Origin: JAWSUT01 sp033549345
GTDB lineage: Bacteria; Bacillota; Dethiobacteria; Dethiobacterales; Dethiobacteraceae
Reading direction: 5' to 3'
Length of the DNA: 64,000 nt
Assembly: GCA_033549345.1 (NCBI GenBank)
Contig: JAWSUT010000011.1
Span: forward strand, 1-64,000
A program made the position numbers and the translations under genes. This document shows positions 31,614 to 40,694 of this stretch, one piece after another. A model generated the notes under the pieces. It did not search any database. It saw nothing but the letters and a program-made list of their open reading frames with translations, and was not told where the DNA came from. How positions within the stretch are numbered: position 1 is the stretch's first letter; each line of letters opens with the position of its first letter.

Positions 31614-33527
31614 ATGAAAAAGGTCTGGCCAAAGGAGTTTGTGAACTCTATTGCTTCTGTATTTCAGGCGCAGGTCAAAATTTACGGTGATAGGGAAATG
31701 ATACTGGAAAAGGTTGACGGTGCCTATTCACCAAAGTCTTGGAATCAGGTGGCTGAAGAAGTTAAGCATCTTTCTTTGGGCCTGGTCTCACTTGGGGTAC
31801 AGCCTAAAGACCGGGTCGCACTGATGATGACGACACAGGGCAACTGGTTGATCTCTGATTTGGCTATCCTTTCAGCTGCTGCAGTCAACGTACCTGTCTA
31901 TCCCACAAACAAAGGTCCGCAGATCAGCCACATCTTAAATGATTCGGAAGCCGGGATTATTATTGTCGGTAGCCTGGATATTCTCAGGGAAGTACTGGCA
32001 ATTTGGGATAATACACCAAAGTTAAGGGTAGTTATCGTACCCGACGGGAGCAAAAAAACACTTAGCCCGGCAGAGACCCCCGCTGACCGAGACGGCCGGC
32101 AGGTCCTGGAGATGACCGAAGTAAAGGAACTGGGCAAACAGTTGGCTGGGAATGAACCGGATACATTTGCACAACGCTGGGAAAGTGTACAGAAAGATGA
32201 CCTGGCATCGGTTCTTTACACCTCGGGAACTACAGGAAATCCTAAAGGGGTTATGCTAACTCATGACAATTTCCTTTCCAACGTCCGCGGCGGGTTGGAA
32301 AGAGTACCGGTCTACGACTGGTATACATCACTGTCCTTTTTACCGTTGAGTCATGTTCTGGAGCGGACAGCCGGATATTACATGGCACTTATGATCGGCA
32401 GCACCATTGCCTATGCCGAAGATATCAGTACACTGGCGCAAAATCTTCAGGAAATCCGGCCGCATTTTATGGTATCTGTGCCCAGAGTATACGAGAAAGT
32501 TTACGCAGGCATAATGGATAATGTAAACGCCGGCAGTTCACTTAAGCGGAAAATTTTTATGTGGGCCAAAGAAGTTAGTAAAGAAAGTGCGGCAGCGGTT
32601 GCCGCCGGAAAAGAGCCGTCCGGTCTGAAGTATAAAATAGCTGATAAGCTGGTTTTTAAAAAGATCAGGGACCGTATTGGTGGACGGTTACAGTTTTGTA
32701 TCTCCGGCGGGGCCCCGCTGGGTAAAGAACTTGCAGAATTTTTTAACGGCATTGGTATTCGGATTCTCGAAGGGTATGGATTAACAGAAACATCCCCGAT
32801 TATTGCCTTTAATACCCTCGATGAAATTCGTTACGGTTCCGTGGGCAAAGTAATTCCGGGTGGCGAAGTAAAAATTGCCGAAGACGGGGAAATTCTGAGC
32901 AAAGGACCGCAAAACTGCGTTGGGTATTTTAATAACCCTGAAGCTACAGCCGAGCTGCTTGATGGTGAGTGGCTCAGAACAGGCGATATCGGTTATCTGG
33001 ATAAGGACGGTTACCTGTTTATTACAGACCGCAAAAAAGACATTATTGTTACATCCGGTGGGAAAAATGTGGCCCCGCAGCCTCTGGAAGGTATTTTAGT
33101 CAATGACAGGTATGTTCAGCAGGCCGTAATTCAGGGAGATAAGAAAAACTACCTTGTGGCTGTGTTGGTGCCGGACTTTGAACAACTAGAGCAGTTTGCC
33201 CGGGACAAAGGGCTTGAATACGAGGACAAGAGCGCTTTGTTGGCGCTGCCGGCCGTTCGTACTCTGTTTGCCCAACAAGTGGCCAAGGCGCTGCATGACG
33301 AACCGCGCTACGCTCAGGTGAAGAGGATATATCTGATGGAGAACGAATTTACGCTGGAGTCCAAGGAACTTACGCCTACACTTAAAATCAAGCGCCGTTT
33401 TGTGTTTGAAAAATATAAGGATATTTTTGAGGGCCTTTATGCCGGTAAAGGAGACTTTATAGAAATTGAATACGGCAGGGTTGCCAAGCCGGAAAGCAGT
33501 AATATCACAACGACTACGGATGCTTAA
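31614..33527 (+). CDS. Long-chain acyl-CoA synthetase (AMP-forming)
   Basis: A 637-residue cytoplasmic enzyme that activates fatty acids to acyl-CoA with ATP, releasing AMP. It belongs to the FadD15/FAA-like group. The AMP-binding P-loop YTSGTTGNPKGV (residues ~200-211), GYGLTETSPI (~387), the TGDIG hinge (~462) and the ITDRKKDIIVTSGGKNVAPQPLE C-terminal motif are present. The ATG follows AAGGAGG. It is a single-gene unit with its own terminator. Substrate chain length cannot be told from sequence alone. Confidence 0.93.
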   Translation: MKKVWPKEFVNSIASVFQAQVKIYGDREMILEKVDGAYSPKSWNQVAEEVKHLSLGLVSLGVQPKDRVALMMTTQGNWLISDLAILSAAAVNVPVYPTNKGPQISHILNDSEAGIIIVGSLDILREVLAIWDNTPKLRVVIVPDGSKKTLSPAETPADRDGRQVLEMTEVKELGKQLAGNEPDTFAQRWESVQKDDLASVLYTSGTTGNPKGVMLTHDNFLSNVRGGLERVPVYDWYTSLSFLPLSHVLERTAGYYMALMIGSTIAYAEDISTLAQNLQEIRPHFMVSVPRVYEKVYAGIMDNVNAGSSLKRKIFMWAKEVSKESAAAVAAGKEPSGLKYKIADKLVFKKIRDRIGGRLQFCISGGAPLGKELAEFFNGIGIRILEGYGLTETSPIIAFNTLDEIRYGSVGKVIPGGEVKIAEDGEILSKGPQNCVGYFNNPEATAELLDGEWLRTGDIGYLDKDGYLFITDRKKDIIVTSGGKNVAPQPLEGILVNDRYVQQAVIQGDKKNYLVAVLVPDFEQLEQFARDKGLEYEDKSALLALPAVRTLFAQQVAKALHDEPRYAQVKRIYLMENEFTLESKELTPTLKIKRRFVFEKYKDIFEGLYAGKGDFIEIEYGRVAKPESSNITTTTDA

Positions 33528-33535
33528 TTGAAAGT

Positions 33536-33569
33536 AAAAAAGCGCGGGGAAATCCCCGCGCTTTTTTTG
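33536..33569 (+). terminator. Intrinsic terminator
   Basis: AGCGCGGGGA (33541-33550) pairs with TCCCCGCGCT (33553-33562), flanked by A- and T-runs. It ends the acyl-CoA synthetase gene. Confidence 0.9.
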
Positions 33570-33648
33570 AACATGATAACCTGCTTAGATCTGTTTGCAT
33601 TGTATATACTATTTTATGAAGCATTTTTTCTCACATGGGGAGGCTGAC

Positions 33649-34065
33649 ATGGAACAGAAAGGCATGGAAGCAGATTTTGTAGACCGGACACTGCAGATTC
33701 TTAAAGACTATAACGGCCCATACGGTGTGACTCTCTTGGTTAATTGTCTGTTGGGCCTGATTATCTTGCCAAAGGAGAAAGATTTTAACCATATTTCCAG
33801 CCCTGACGGAATTGATTTTTATGACCTGGGGATTGATGAAAAGTGCGAGATTCGGTCATGGGGGAAAATTGCCGGGGAAGACCGGACCGCTGCCCGTTTT
33901 CTGCGCTGTATGCGAAACTCTGTCGCCCATATAAAGATTGAGAGCCTGACACATGAAGGAGAGATTGAATCATTAAGATTTTCTGATGACTCCGGGTTTG
34001 AAGCTGTGTTTACGATTGACCGGCTCAAGGAAATGCTTTTTAAGCTGGCTCGCTATATTCATTGA
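33649..34065 (+). CDS. HEPN-domain protein (pEK499-p136-like)
   Basis: A 138-residue helical protein of the HEPN superfamily. Arg89 and His94 in RNSVAH form the R-x4-H motif that makes up the RNase site of active HEPN proteins. The upstream LVNCLLGLIILPKE helix is typical of the pEK499-p136-like group. ATG at 33649 follows GGGGAGG. HEPN proteins often act as toxins or defence RNases with a nucleotidyltransferase or other partner, but no antitoxin-like gene is adjacent: the neighbours are an acyl-CoA synthetase and ferritin. The RNase activity is inferred. Confidence 0.75.
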   Translation: MEQKGMEADFVDRTLQILKDYNGPYGVTLLVNCLLGLIILPKEKDFNHISSPDGIDFYDLGIDEKCEIRSWGKIAGEDRTAARFLRCMRNSVAHIKIESLTHEGEIESLRFSDDSGFEAVFTIDRLKEMLFKLARYIH

Positions 34066-34076
34066 CCTATGTAAAG

Positions 34077-34110
34077 AAAGACCACGGGAGATATGATCCC
34101 CGTGGTCTTT
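34077..34110. terminator. Bidirectional terminator
   Basis: AAAGACCACGGG (34077-34088) and CCCGTGGTCTTT (34099-34110) pair perfectly between the convergent HEPN and ferritin genes. Confidence 0.75.
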
Positions 34111-34118
34111 CCAGGTAT

Positions 34119-34616
34119 TTATTTCCTTGTGGCCATTTCCTGGTCGAGAAATAAAATCGCGTAGCCGTCATCCCCGGCACGTTTGACTTTGTTTAAAATC
34201 TTAGACATGGATGCCTCTTCTTCTACCTGCTCGTCCACAAACCACTGTAGGAAGCTCATTGCAGCATGAGCTTTTTCCTCATGGGCACGGTCCATTAGGG
34301 CATAAATCAGTTTGGAAACAAATTGTTCGTGTTTGAGTGCCAGCTCAAACACTTCTGTAATGGAAGCATACTCTGTTTGAGGCGCATCAAGGCCGGTAAT
34401 TTCCACTCTTTCACCTAGGTCGGTAAGAAATTTGAAGAGTTTCATGCCGTGAGCACGCTCTTCTTCGGCCTGCATGACGAAAAAATGAGCGAAACCGTCC
34501 AAGTCTTCTGCCGCACAGTAGGCAGCCATGGCCAGGTAGTACTGGGCTGAATAAAGTTCATGCTTAACCTGTTCATTTAATTGAGAGACCATTTCATTGG
34601 ATAGCATATTTTTCAC
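34119..34616 (-). CDS. ftn: Ferritin
   Basis: A 165-residue bacterial non-haem ferritin that stores iron as ferric mineral in a 24-subunit shell. The ferroxidase ligands are visible: HELYSAQYYLAMA (Glu17), the EEERAHG motif (Glu50/His53) and a Glu in ALKHEQFVSKLIY, plus the EEKAHAAMSFLQWFVDEQVEEE helix. Start ATG follows AGGTG with GGAGGTG upstream. Full length. Confidence 0.95.
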   Translation of the reverse strand: MKNMLSNEMVSQLNEQVKHELYSAQYYLAMAAYCAAEDLDGFAHFFVMQAEEERAHGMKLFKFLTDLGERVEITGLDAPQTEYASITEVFELALKHEQFVSKLIYALMDRAHEEKAHAAMSFLQWFVDEQVEEEASMSKILNKVKRAGDDGYAILFLDQEMATRK

Positions 34617-34814
34617 CTCCGTTATTTAGGTTAATTATAAATAAAACTTGGCAGAGAGTTAATAGTTTTTGCTGCTTTGTAAGCGGATTGTAAGATTCAA
34701 ACGGACCTTGGCTGATATTATGATTTATTTGGCAATGAGCAGGAATTTGCGAAAAAAAGTCGAAAAATGTAATAAAGCATTATCAATACCTTTATAGCTT
34801 GGGGGGCTTTGAAG

Positions 34815-35093
34815 GTGAAATTTCCGGTGAAACAGAAAATTCTGTGCGCCATATACACTGAACTACATAGTGAGCTGCCTGATATGGGCAGAATTACACC
34901 GGCAAGTCTGTGTATAGACCCCGTTCAGTTCAGAGTCGCTGTAGACAAGCTTAACAGCGAGTCACTGATTAAAGGAGCTGTGATAGTCTCAGAGGGCCAG
35001 TGGCCCATTCCCAGAATGGTTTGTCTGGAACATGTCAGCCTGACAGAACAGGGTACACATTATGCTGCAGAGAATCTCAGAGAAGCCATGTAA
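34815..35093 (+). CDS. YjcQ-like winged-helix protein
   Basis: A 92-residue protein that looks like the YjcQ family of small winged-helix proteins: KQKILCAIYTELHSELP, a recognition helix DPVQFRVAVDKLNSESLIKG and a C-terminal VSLTEQGTHYAAENL. GTG at 34815 is preferred because a GGGGGG run lies eight bases upstream. YjcQ proteins are common in phage and Bacillota genomes; the target is unknown. Confidence 0.6.
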   Translation: MKFPVKQKILCAIYTELHSELPDMGRITPASLCIDPVQFRVAVDKLNSESLIKGAVIVSEGQWPIPRMVCLEHVSLTEQGTHYAAENLREAM

Positions 35094-35126
35094 AAAGCCT
35101 GCAGCCGGTATTTGACCGCGGCTTTC

Positions 35127-36092
35127 TTATTGCAGTTTATACTGAGGGACCGGATGGAGCCAGCCTTTCATGTTGCCAAACTTAATCAGATCGCAGATCA
35201 TTTCCAGTTCAGCGAGCAAGAGATCTTTAAACATCTTGCGCAGGCCATCTTCTACCGTACTTTGTTTAAGCGCCTGGGCATGGAAAACGGCGGCGCCCTG
35301 CATGCCGGTAATCAGAATACGATACATGTAGTCATCTTCCATGAGTTCAGTGTTTTCTGCCATGGCAAAGTTCTTGGGACGTTTCGGCAGTGGAATTCCG
35401 TAATACTCCAGTTTTTTTTCCAGTGTCGCTGCCTGTTTTTGCAGGGTTTGCTGTAACCCGGTCTTGAGTATTGCTTTAAAGTCTTGATCTTTGGCAAACG
35501 CATGAAAAATTTCTGTCTGACTGATATTGTCATACCGGAAAGTAAGGTGGTCCCAAAGATGGTATGCGCCGCCCGCAGAAATATTTTGCTGTAGACCGGC
35601 TGGTGACTGCAAATAAAGAGGTGGGGTATCAACCCAGCCTTTGATTTTAAGATAATGGACGACCTTGTCCAATCTGTTAATGGCTTTGCCTGTAAACCGC
35701 AGGAAAAGACTGCGCAGCCCGTCATTGGTAGTGGTGGTACGGATGGCCCGCAGCAGTTGTTCCACATTTTCCTGGGCAAAAATGAAAAATTCCTGGGCAA
35801 TAATTTCGTCATACAGAATCTCACTGTTTACTGACGTCTTTACGGCGGCTCTGTTTTTGTCAGGTCCGGGAATTCCATATTGTTTGAGCTCTTTTTCCAG
35901 GACTTCGATGTCTTTTTTAATGTCTGTGTAAAATGCTTTAATAATTTCCTGAAACTCTTGGTCATGGGCAAAATTTTCCCAGGTCTGCATCAGTTCCACA
36001 GCCAGATAGTTGGACTTTAATAAGTCCCAGAGATTATTAGCTTCGGACACATTGATTTGCCGGACTTTGTTTTCAGGTTTTGTAAAAAGCAT
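35127..36092 (-). CDS. DUF3231 protein (two ferritin-like repeats)
   Basis: A 321-residue protein made of two similar helical halves (residues ~10-150 and ~175-315). Each starts with a Leu-Trp-(D)-(L/H)-L motif (NLWDLLKSNY; HLWDHLTFRY), has a KELKQYGIPGPD / KKLEYYGIPLPK turn, and ends with a tryptophan motif (KGWVDTPPLY; KGWLHPVPQY). This is the DUF3231 family, frequent in spore-forming Bacillota and thought to be spore-related. Start ATG has GGGAGG upstream. No metal-ligand set is obvious. Function unknown. Confidence 0.83.
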   Translation of the reverse strand: MLFTKPENKVRQINVSEANNLWDLLKSNYLAVELMQTWENFAHDQEFQEIIKAFYTDIKKDIEVLEKELKQYGIPGPDKNRAAVKTSVNSEILYDEIIAQEFFIFAQENVEQLLRAIRTTTTNDGLRSLFLRFTGKAINRLDKVVHYLKIKGWVDTPPLYLQSPAGLQQNISAGGAYHLWDHLTFRYDNISQTEIFHAFAKDQDFKAILKTGLQQTLQKQAATLEKKLEYYGIPLPKRPKNFAMAENTELMEDDYMYRILITGMQGAAVFHAQALKQSTVEDGLRKMFKDLLLAELEMICDLIKFGNMKGWLHPVPQYKLQ

Positions 36093-36179
36093 TTTTTGCC
36101 TCCCTTGTTGTATGTGACAATGTATATTATTGGCAATATATAATAAATTACATACATGTTAAATATTGTAAGTATGTAA

Positions 36180-36202
36180 CCCACGGTTACCCGTGGGGTT
36201 TT
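36180..36202. terminator. Short hairpin after LysM gene
   Basis: CCCACGG (36180-36186) and CCGTGGG (36191-36197) pair; the T-run is on the plus strand only, so it is a weak terminator for the minus-strand LysM gene. Confidence 0.4.
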
Positions 36203-36204
36203 TC

Positions 36205-36774
36205 TTATTCCCTGACTACAGCAATGTCTTTTGACTTTGCACAAATTTTTCCCGTGCAGCCGACAACAAAAATGCGTCCGGAAGTTCCGGGTGGTACCTG
36301 CCAAATCAGTTCGGCAGTGGATGCACCGGGGCACACCACGCCAATAAGGCGGGCCAGTTCGCATACTTGTGTTCCTGTGGGTTCAAGAAAGAAAAATACG
36401 CGGTCCACCGGCTCTGAGAACGTAGCACGTATCCTAACCTGGGCGTTTAACTGGACAAATCCGTTTTCCTTTAGAAGAGTCTGGCCGTTTAGGGAGCTAA
36501 TTTTTAATGAAAGAACGCGCAGTCTGTCTTCAACCGGCATTGTACCGTTATCCGGTATACAGATTACCTGGCCGACAAAAATTATATTCGGGTTGACGAT
36601 TTGCGGGTTTGCGGTAAGGATCTGATTCGTTGTAGTATTAAATTTTTTTGCAATTGAAAAGAGAGTGTCTGAAGCACGTACAGTATAAAATTGGCCGTCA
36701 CAGTTTTGTGGTGGCGGCGGAACCTGACTTGCATTGACCGGATGCATGGCCCGTTTATCTTTTTCATTACTCAA
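36205..36774 (-). CDS. LysM-domain protein
   Basis: A 189-residue protein with one LysM domain (residues ~27-72: FYTVRASDTLFSIAKKFNTTTNQILTANPQI...VICIP) that should bind peptidoglycan or spore cortex. A C-terminal ~100-residue beta-rich domain follows (VRIRATFSEPVDRVFFFLEPTG...IWQVPPGTSGRIFVVGC) with four cysteines. There is no signal peptide, as in many spore-coat LysM proteins such as SafA. The TTG at 36774 is chosen because GGAGG lies eight bases upstream. Likely deposited on the forespore surface; this is inference. Confidence 0.8.
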   Translation of the reverse strand: MSNEKDKRAMHPVNASQVPPPPQNCDGQFYTVRASDTLFSIAKKFNTTTNQILTANPQIVNPNIIFVGQVICIPDNGTMPVEDRLRVLSLKISSLNGQTLLKENGFVQLNAQVRIRATFSEPVDRVFFFLEPTGTQVCELARLIGVVCPGASTAELIWQVPPGTSGRIFVVGCTGKICAKSKDIAVVRE

Positions 36775-36837
36775 TGCTGTCACCTCCTTCATGCAGAGAG
36801 AGTCGATTCTAATATATGCTATAGCGGCCGGGTGTGA

Positions 36838-36870
36838 CATAAAAAGAGCGGATCTGCGTCCGCTCTTTGG
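36838..36870 (-). terminator. Intrinsic terminator (minus strand)
   Basis: AAAGAGCGGA (36843-36852) and TCCGCTCTTT (36859-36868) pair; TTTTT follows on the minus strand. It ends the dctS-dctR-dctB unit. Confidence 0.8.
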
Positions 36871-36888
36871 TTACATGCTGTATTTTTG

Positions 36889-37908
36889 TCAAGGTAATTG
36901 CAGCAGGTCCTCGCCTATTTCCGGCGAAAACATCTGGTAGACAGGCAGCAGGGCTGTTTTCCAGGCTGCACGTTCGGCAGCGTTTAGTTCATAGACTTCA
37001 ATTTGCCCGCTTTTAATGATTAAATCCAGGTCACGGTTGTTTTTTTCTGCAGCAATATCACGTTCCCATTCCGTAACTTCTTCCAAAGTCTCCTCCAGGA
37101 TTTTCCGGATATCTTCGGGCAGTTCAGACCAGAACTTCTCGTTTGTCAGCACAATATAACCCAGATAGCCATGATTGCTGATTGTAAGATGATCCTGAAC
37201 GGCATAAAACCGTTTTGAATAAATATTAGACGGCGTGTTCTCTGCGGCATCCACCATTTCCCGTTCCAGTGCTGCGTATACATCGGAGAACGGCAGGTCA
37301 CGTGCCTGGGCACCCAACTGTACAAACTGTGCGTCCAGGACGCGGCTTGGCATAATGCGAAAGCGCAAACCGCGAAAATCTTCCGGTCTGCGTAAGGGCC
37401 GGTTTGCCGTCATGACTTTAAAGCCGTTATCCCACATGGCCAGTGAAAGAATCCCTTTTCCCCGCAAATTCTCAAGCATGTTCCGTCCGGATTCACTGTC
37501 AATGAAATTGTGCACTTCTTCGTAATCTTCAAACATAAACGGCAGGTCGAAAAGATAGAGTTCTGGAAATATCCCGGTCATTTTCGCCGTCGCCGGTGCA
37601 ATCATTTGGACGTGGTTGTTTATAAGCGCATCTATTTCCTCTCCGTCCATGTAGAGTTGGGAGTTGGGGTATACCTGCACTTCCACAAGCCCGTTTGTTC
37701 TTTCATGGACAAGTTCGGCAAAACGTCTGGCTGCCAGTCCTTTTGGGGTAAATTCGGAGACCACGTGAGAGAATTTAATGATAATCCGTTCGTCGGCACT
37801 GATTTGTTCCAAATCAAGGGCTTTATTTTGGCATCCTGTTGAGGGAAACATCAAAACAAGGAAAAGCAAAATAATAATTATGTTTTTGGTATACCGTATT
37901 ATTTGCAT
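36889..37908 (-). CDS. dctB: TRAP-type solute-binding lipoprotein (DctB/DctP-like)
   Basis: A 339-residue DctP-family binding protein. Residues 1-25 are a lipoprotein signal with lipobox STGC (Cys26). The mature part has the family run RIIIKFSHVVSEFTPKGLAARRFAELVHERTNG and the ligand-binding FRGLRFRIMPSRVLDAQFVQLGAQA with the conserved arginine that holds a carboxylate. The ATG at 37908 begins just before the signal peptide; longer frames add a non-signal leader. No DctQ or DctM permease is found, but a CitA/DcuS-type kinase and regulator lie directly upstream. That matches the dctB-dctS-dctR sensor set of Bacillus, where the binding protein reports C4-dicarboxylates to the kinase. Confidence 0.88.
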   Translation of the reverse strand: MQIIRYTKNIIIILLFLVLMFPSTGCQNKALDLEQISADERIIIKFSHVVSEFTPKGLAARRFAELVHERTNGLVEVQVYPNSQLYMDGEEIDALINNHVQMIAPATAKMTGIFPELYLFDLPFMFEDYEEVHNFIDSESGRNMLENLRGKGILSLAMWDNGFKVMTANRPLRRPEDFRGLRFRIMPSRVLDAQFVQLGAQARDLPFSDVYAALEREMVDAAENTPSNIYSKRFYAVQDHLTISNHGYLGYIVLTNEKFWSELPEDIRKILEETLEEVTEWERDIAAEKNNRDLDLIIKSGQIEVYELNAAERAAWKTALLPVYQMFSPEIGEDLLQLP

Positions 37909-37927
37909 ATCCTGTTTCCCCCGGATT

Positions 37928-38599
37928 TTAATCAACTCTGTAACGATTAATAGGCCGTCCGACTGAGCCATACTGAATTTCCAGTACCAATTTGCCCGAC
38001 TTTTCAAGGTAGTCCAGATAGCGGCGGGCCGTAACGCGTGCCAGACCTACTCCGTCGGCAACTTCTTCAGCGGAGAGAGGTGTTTTGCCTTTTAAAAGGT
38101 AAAGCAGAACCTGGCGCAGCGTAACTTCATTTAGTCCTTTGGGCAGTGTTTCCTGCAGGCGGGTTTTTCCCATGGTCAAACCATCAATTTCTTCCTGGTC
38201 AAAGGATGTCTTTCTGTGAATTTTGCTGTGCAGGAGCTTATACGATTCAAGTGTGCTCTTCAGGCGAGCGAACTTAAAGGGTTTGATAATATAGTCAACG
38301 GCACCGTAGCGGAATGCATTCTGAATGGTGTCCACATCGCGGGCTGCTGTGACCAGCACCACATCTGTGGGGATGTTTACTGAGCGAAGTTCTTTTAATG
38401 TTTCAATCCCGTCCAGGTCGGGAAGATACACATCAAGGATAACCAGGTCGGGAATCAGCTCACGGATCAGGGACAGAGCCTTTTTCCCGGTATCCGCAGT
38501 ACCTACGATTTCAAAACCGTCGATCTCTTCAATATACTGGCTGTTGACCTGCATGACCATGGGGTCATCCTCGACGATAACTGTTCGAATACCGGCCAT
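37928..38599 (-). CDS. dctR: Response regulator, CitB/DcuR family
   Basis: A 223-residue regulator. The receiver domain (1-~120) has acidic pocket EDD (10-12), phospho-acceptor Asp56 in LVILDVYLPD and a lysine in IIKPFKF. The C-terminal part carries a helix-turn-helix of the CitB type (LSAEEVADGVGLARVTARRYLDYLEKSGKLVLEIQYGSVGRPINRY). Its ATG overlaps the kinase stop (TAATG). It should activate genes for dicarboxylate uptake or use, possibly the divergent hdr-flx operon, but that is open. Confidence 0.92.
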   Translation of the reverse strand: MAGIRTVIVEDDPMVMQVNSQYIEEIDGFEIVGTADTGKKALSLIRELIPDLVILDVYLPDLDGIETLKELRSVNIPTDVVLVTAARDVDTIQNAFRYGAVDYIIKPFKFARLKSTLESYKLLHSKIHRKTSFDQEEIDGLTMGKTRLQETLPKGLNEVTLRQVLLYLLKGKTPLSAEEVADGVGLARVTARRYLDYLEKSGKLVLEIQYGSVGRPINRYRVD

Positions 38600-40200
38600 T
38601 ATGCGGCCCCCCTTTCGTTGGGGATTAAAATCTCAATTGTTGTGGCTTGACCCGGCTCACTTTCCACACGGATTTTTCCTCCCGCGTTTATCACATGCTG
38701 CCGGACCAGAGACAGCCCCACACCACGATTTCGGGCATCTTTTGTGGAAAAGCCAGGTTGAAAAATTTCATCCCTGTGTTCTGCCGGAATGCCCGTACCC
38801 AGGTCGCTTACACGAATCAGAAAATACTCAGGAAGATTACGGATAAGAACCCGAACCTTCCGCCGGGACGGGGGAAGCCCTTCCACAGCTTCCATAGCAT
38901 TCTCAAGCAGATTGCCAATCACAATCACCGCTGCGCTGCTGTCCAGTCCCGGCGGCAATTCCTCAAGATGTGATTTTTCATCTATCTCCATATTAATCTT
39001 TAGCTCTTTGGCCCGGTTGTGCTTTCCGAAGAGCAGGCCGGCCACACTGTACTCTTTAACATTCTTTGTAAGGAAGAGAGTCAGTTCCTCCTGCTCTGCA
39101 GTAATATCAAAAATATAGTCGAGAGCTTCGTCTGAACGCTTAAGCTGAATCAGACCGGCTATGGTGTGCAGTTTGTTAGCGTGTTCATGGTTTTGTGCAC
39201 GCAGAGCATCGATAAACTTTTTTACGCCGGTCAGCTCTTCTGCCAACTTGTGCAATTCAGATTTATCTTTGAATGTTGCCACCGCTCCGACGACCTTTCC
39301 CTCAACACTAATCGGTATGCGTGAGACGAGGATAGCGGTCCCGTTAATTGTCCGCTCCTGATTGTATTCAGGCACACCGGTTTCCACAGTCCGACGAAGA
39401 TGTGAATCCGGAATCACGTCCAAAACCGGTTTGCCCGTAAAATTACCCCGAATGCCTAGAATACGCCGGGCTTCATCGTTCATAACCGTTATATTCATTT
39501 CACGGTCAATAGCAATAATCCCTTCCTCAATTGAATGGAAAACCGAAATCCGCTCTTCCATCAGTCTGGCCATTTCTGCAGGTTCCATATCATGCATAGT
39601 CTTTTTGATATTATCGGCTAAATAAACAGAGCCGGCAAGGCCGATAAATAAAGCGAACAGAAGAGAGACATAAAGCCGTGAGCGAATATTGCCAATCAGG
39701 CGGGCGATTGTCGGTGTCAGGATGCCAACAACAACCACTCCCGTTTGCCTTGTTCCCTCATCGGTTTTTACCGGTACAAAAGCACGTACCGAAGGGCCCA
39801 TGATTCCCACCGCATTGGAAATATACTCGTGGTCTGCAAAGGCCGGTCCTTCATCGCCACCCTCAAACTTTTCACCGATACGACTTTGCAGCGGATGAGA
39901 GTAGCGGATTCTGTTCATATCGAGTACCACAATGTATTCAACATTGGTGGCCAGCCGGATTTTCTCTGCAATGGGCTGGATGATAGCATCACCGTTCGGT
40001 CTGCCAACCTGGTTTTGAATCTCCTCGATTTGCGCCACAGTACGGGCAACAGCAAGCGCACGTGAGCCCAGCTCGTTTTCCAGGGTCAGTGAAAAGTTTT
40101 CAATTAAAATTATACCTCCGAAAAATACCGCAAGGGCAATCAGGCCAAAGGAAAGTATAGTGATTTTCCACCGCAATGGCAGCTGACGGTTCTGCAGCAT
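38599..40200 (-). CDS. dctS: Sensor histidine kinase, CitA/DcuS family
   Basis: A 533-residue membrane kinase. Two helices (~12-35 and ~176-196) flank an extracytoplasmic sCache/PDC sensor domain (~40-170). A cytoplasmic PAS domain (~215-320), a kinase core with the family H-box RAQNHEHANKLHTIAGLIQL and an HATPase domain (GNLLENAMEAVEG, DLGTGIP, GVGLSLVRQHV) follow. This architecture is that of carboxylate sensors CitA, DcuS and DctS. Start ATG; it is the first gene of a three-gene minus-strand operon. Confidence 0.92.
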   Translation of the reverse strand: MLQNRQLPLRWKITILSFGLIALAVFFGGIILIENFSLTLENELGSRALAVARTVAQIEEIQNQVGRPNGDAIIQPIAEKIRLATNVEYIVVLDMNRIRYSHPLQSRIGEKFEGGDEGPAFADHEYISNAVGIMGPSVRAFVPVKTDEGTRQTGVVVVGILTPTIARLIGNIRSRLYVSLLFALFIGLAGSVYLADNIKKTMHDMEPAEMARLMEERISVFHSIEEGIIAIDREMNITVMNDEARRILGIRGNFTGKPVLDVIPDSHLRRTVETGVPEYNQERTINGTAILVSRIPISVEGKVVGAVATFKDKSELHKLAEELTGVKKFIDALRAQNHEHANKLHTIAGLIQLKRSDEALDYIFDITAEQEELTLFLTKNVKEYSVAGLLFGKHNRAKELKINMEIDEKSHLEELPPGLDSSAAVIVIGNLLENAMEAVEGLPPSRRKVRVLIRNLPEYFLIRVSDLGTGIPAEHRDEIFQPGFSTKDARNRGVGLSLVRQHVINAGGKIRVESEPGQATTIEILIPNERGAA

Positions 40201-40543
40201 AGGTACCGACTCCCAGGTTTTGTGTGTAATGCGTCTATATAATTCGACAATTATTCCTAATCTCCTCTCTTTAGCGTAGGTTCAGCGGGAATTGAGCCCT
40301 GAACAAAATGACCAATATCAACAATATGGCCAAATCATTGAAGTTGATTATTTTTAAAATTATAATAAATTTAAGTATTAAGAATTATTCTCCTCCTCTT
40401 CGTGGGCCAACGCGATTGGCCAGTTTCTGGGCCACAGGTGACTGCATCAGCCTGGGTAGGCAGCACCGAATGGCATAATGCGATTTTTGCACTTGTGGCC
40501 GGAACTTCTTTTTATTAGAAAAATAATAAAAATTATAATAAGC

Positions 40544-40590
40544 AAATAAAGAAGCAAACAGCCACAAGCGTTTGCTTCTTTATTTTGAAA
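40544..40590 (+). terminator. Strong hairpin/terminator in the dctS-hdrB gap
   Basis: AAATAAAGAAGCAAAC (40544-40559) and GTTTGCTTCTTTATTT (40570-40585) pair over 16 bases around a ten-base loop. It lies far from any stop codon, so it may end a short untranslated transcript. Confidence 0.6.
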
Positions 40591-40670
40591 AGAATCATAT
40601 TCTCTGCCGGCAGAGGATATGTATGAAGTGGAGTTTTGCTTTGTCCTGAAAAAGAAAAAAAGCACAAGCA

Positions 40671-40694
40671 GTTTAATTATTCTAAATATTAAAC
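40671..40694 (+). promoter_or_regulatory. Dyad upstream of the hdr-flx operon
   Basis: GTTTAAT (40671-40677) and ATTAAAC (40688-40694) with a ten-base AT-rich spacer, ~140 bp before hdrB. A candidate regulator site only. Confidence 0.35.

Noticed and set aside
40385..40567. Sixty-codon minus-strand frame in the dctS-hdrB gap
   Set aside because: No ribosome site, no recognised family, and it crosses the strong hairpin.
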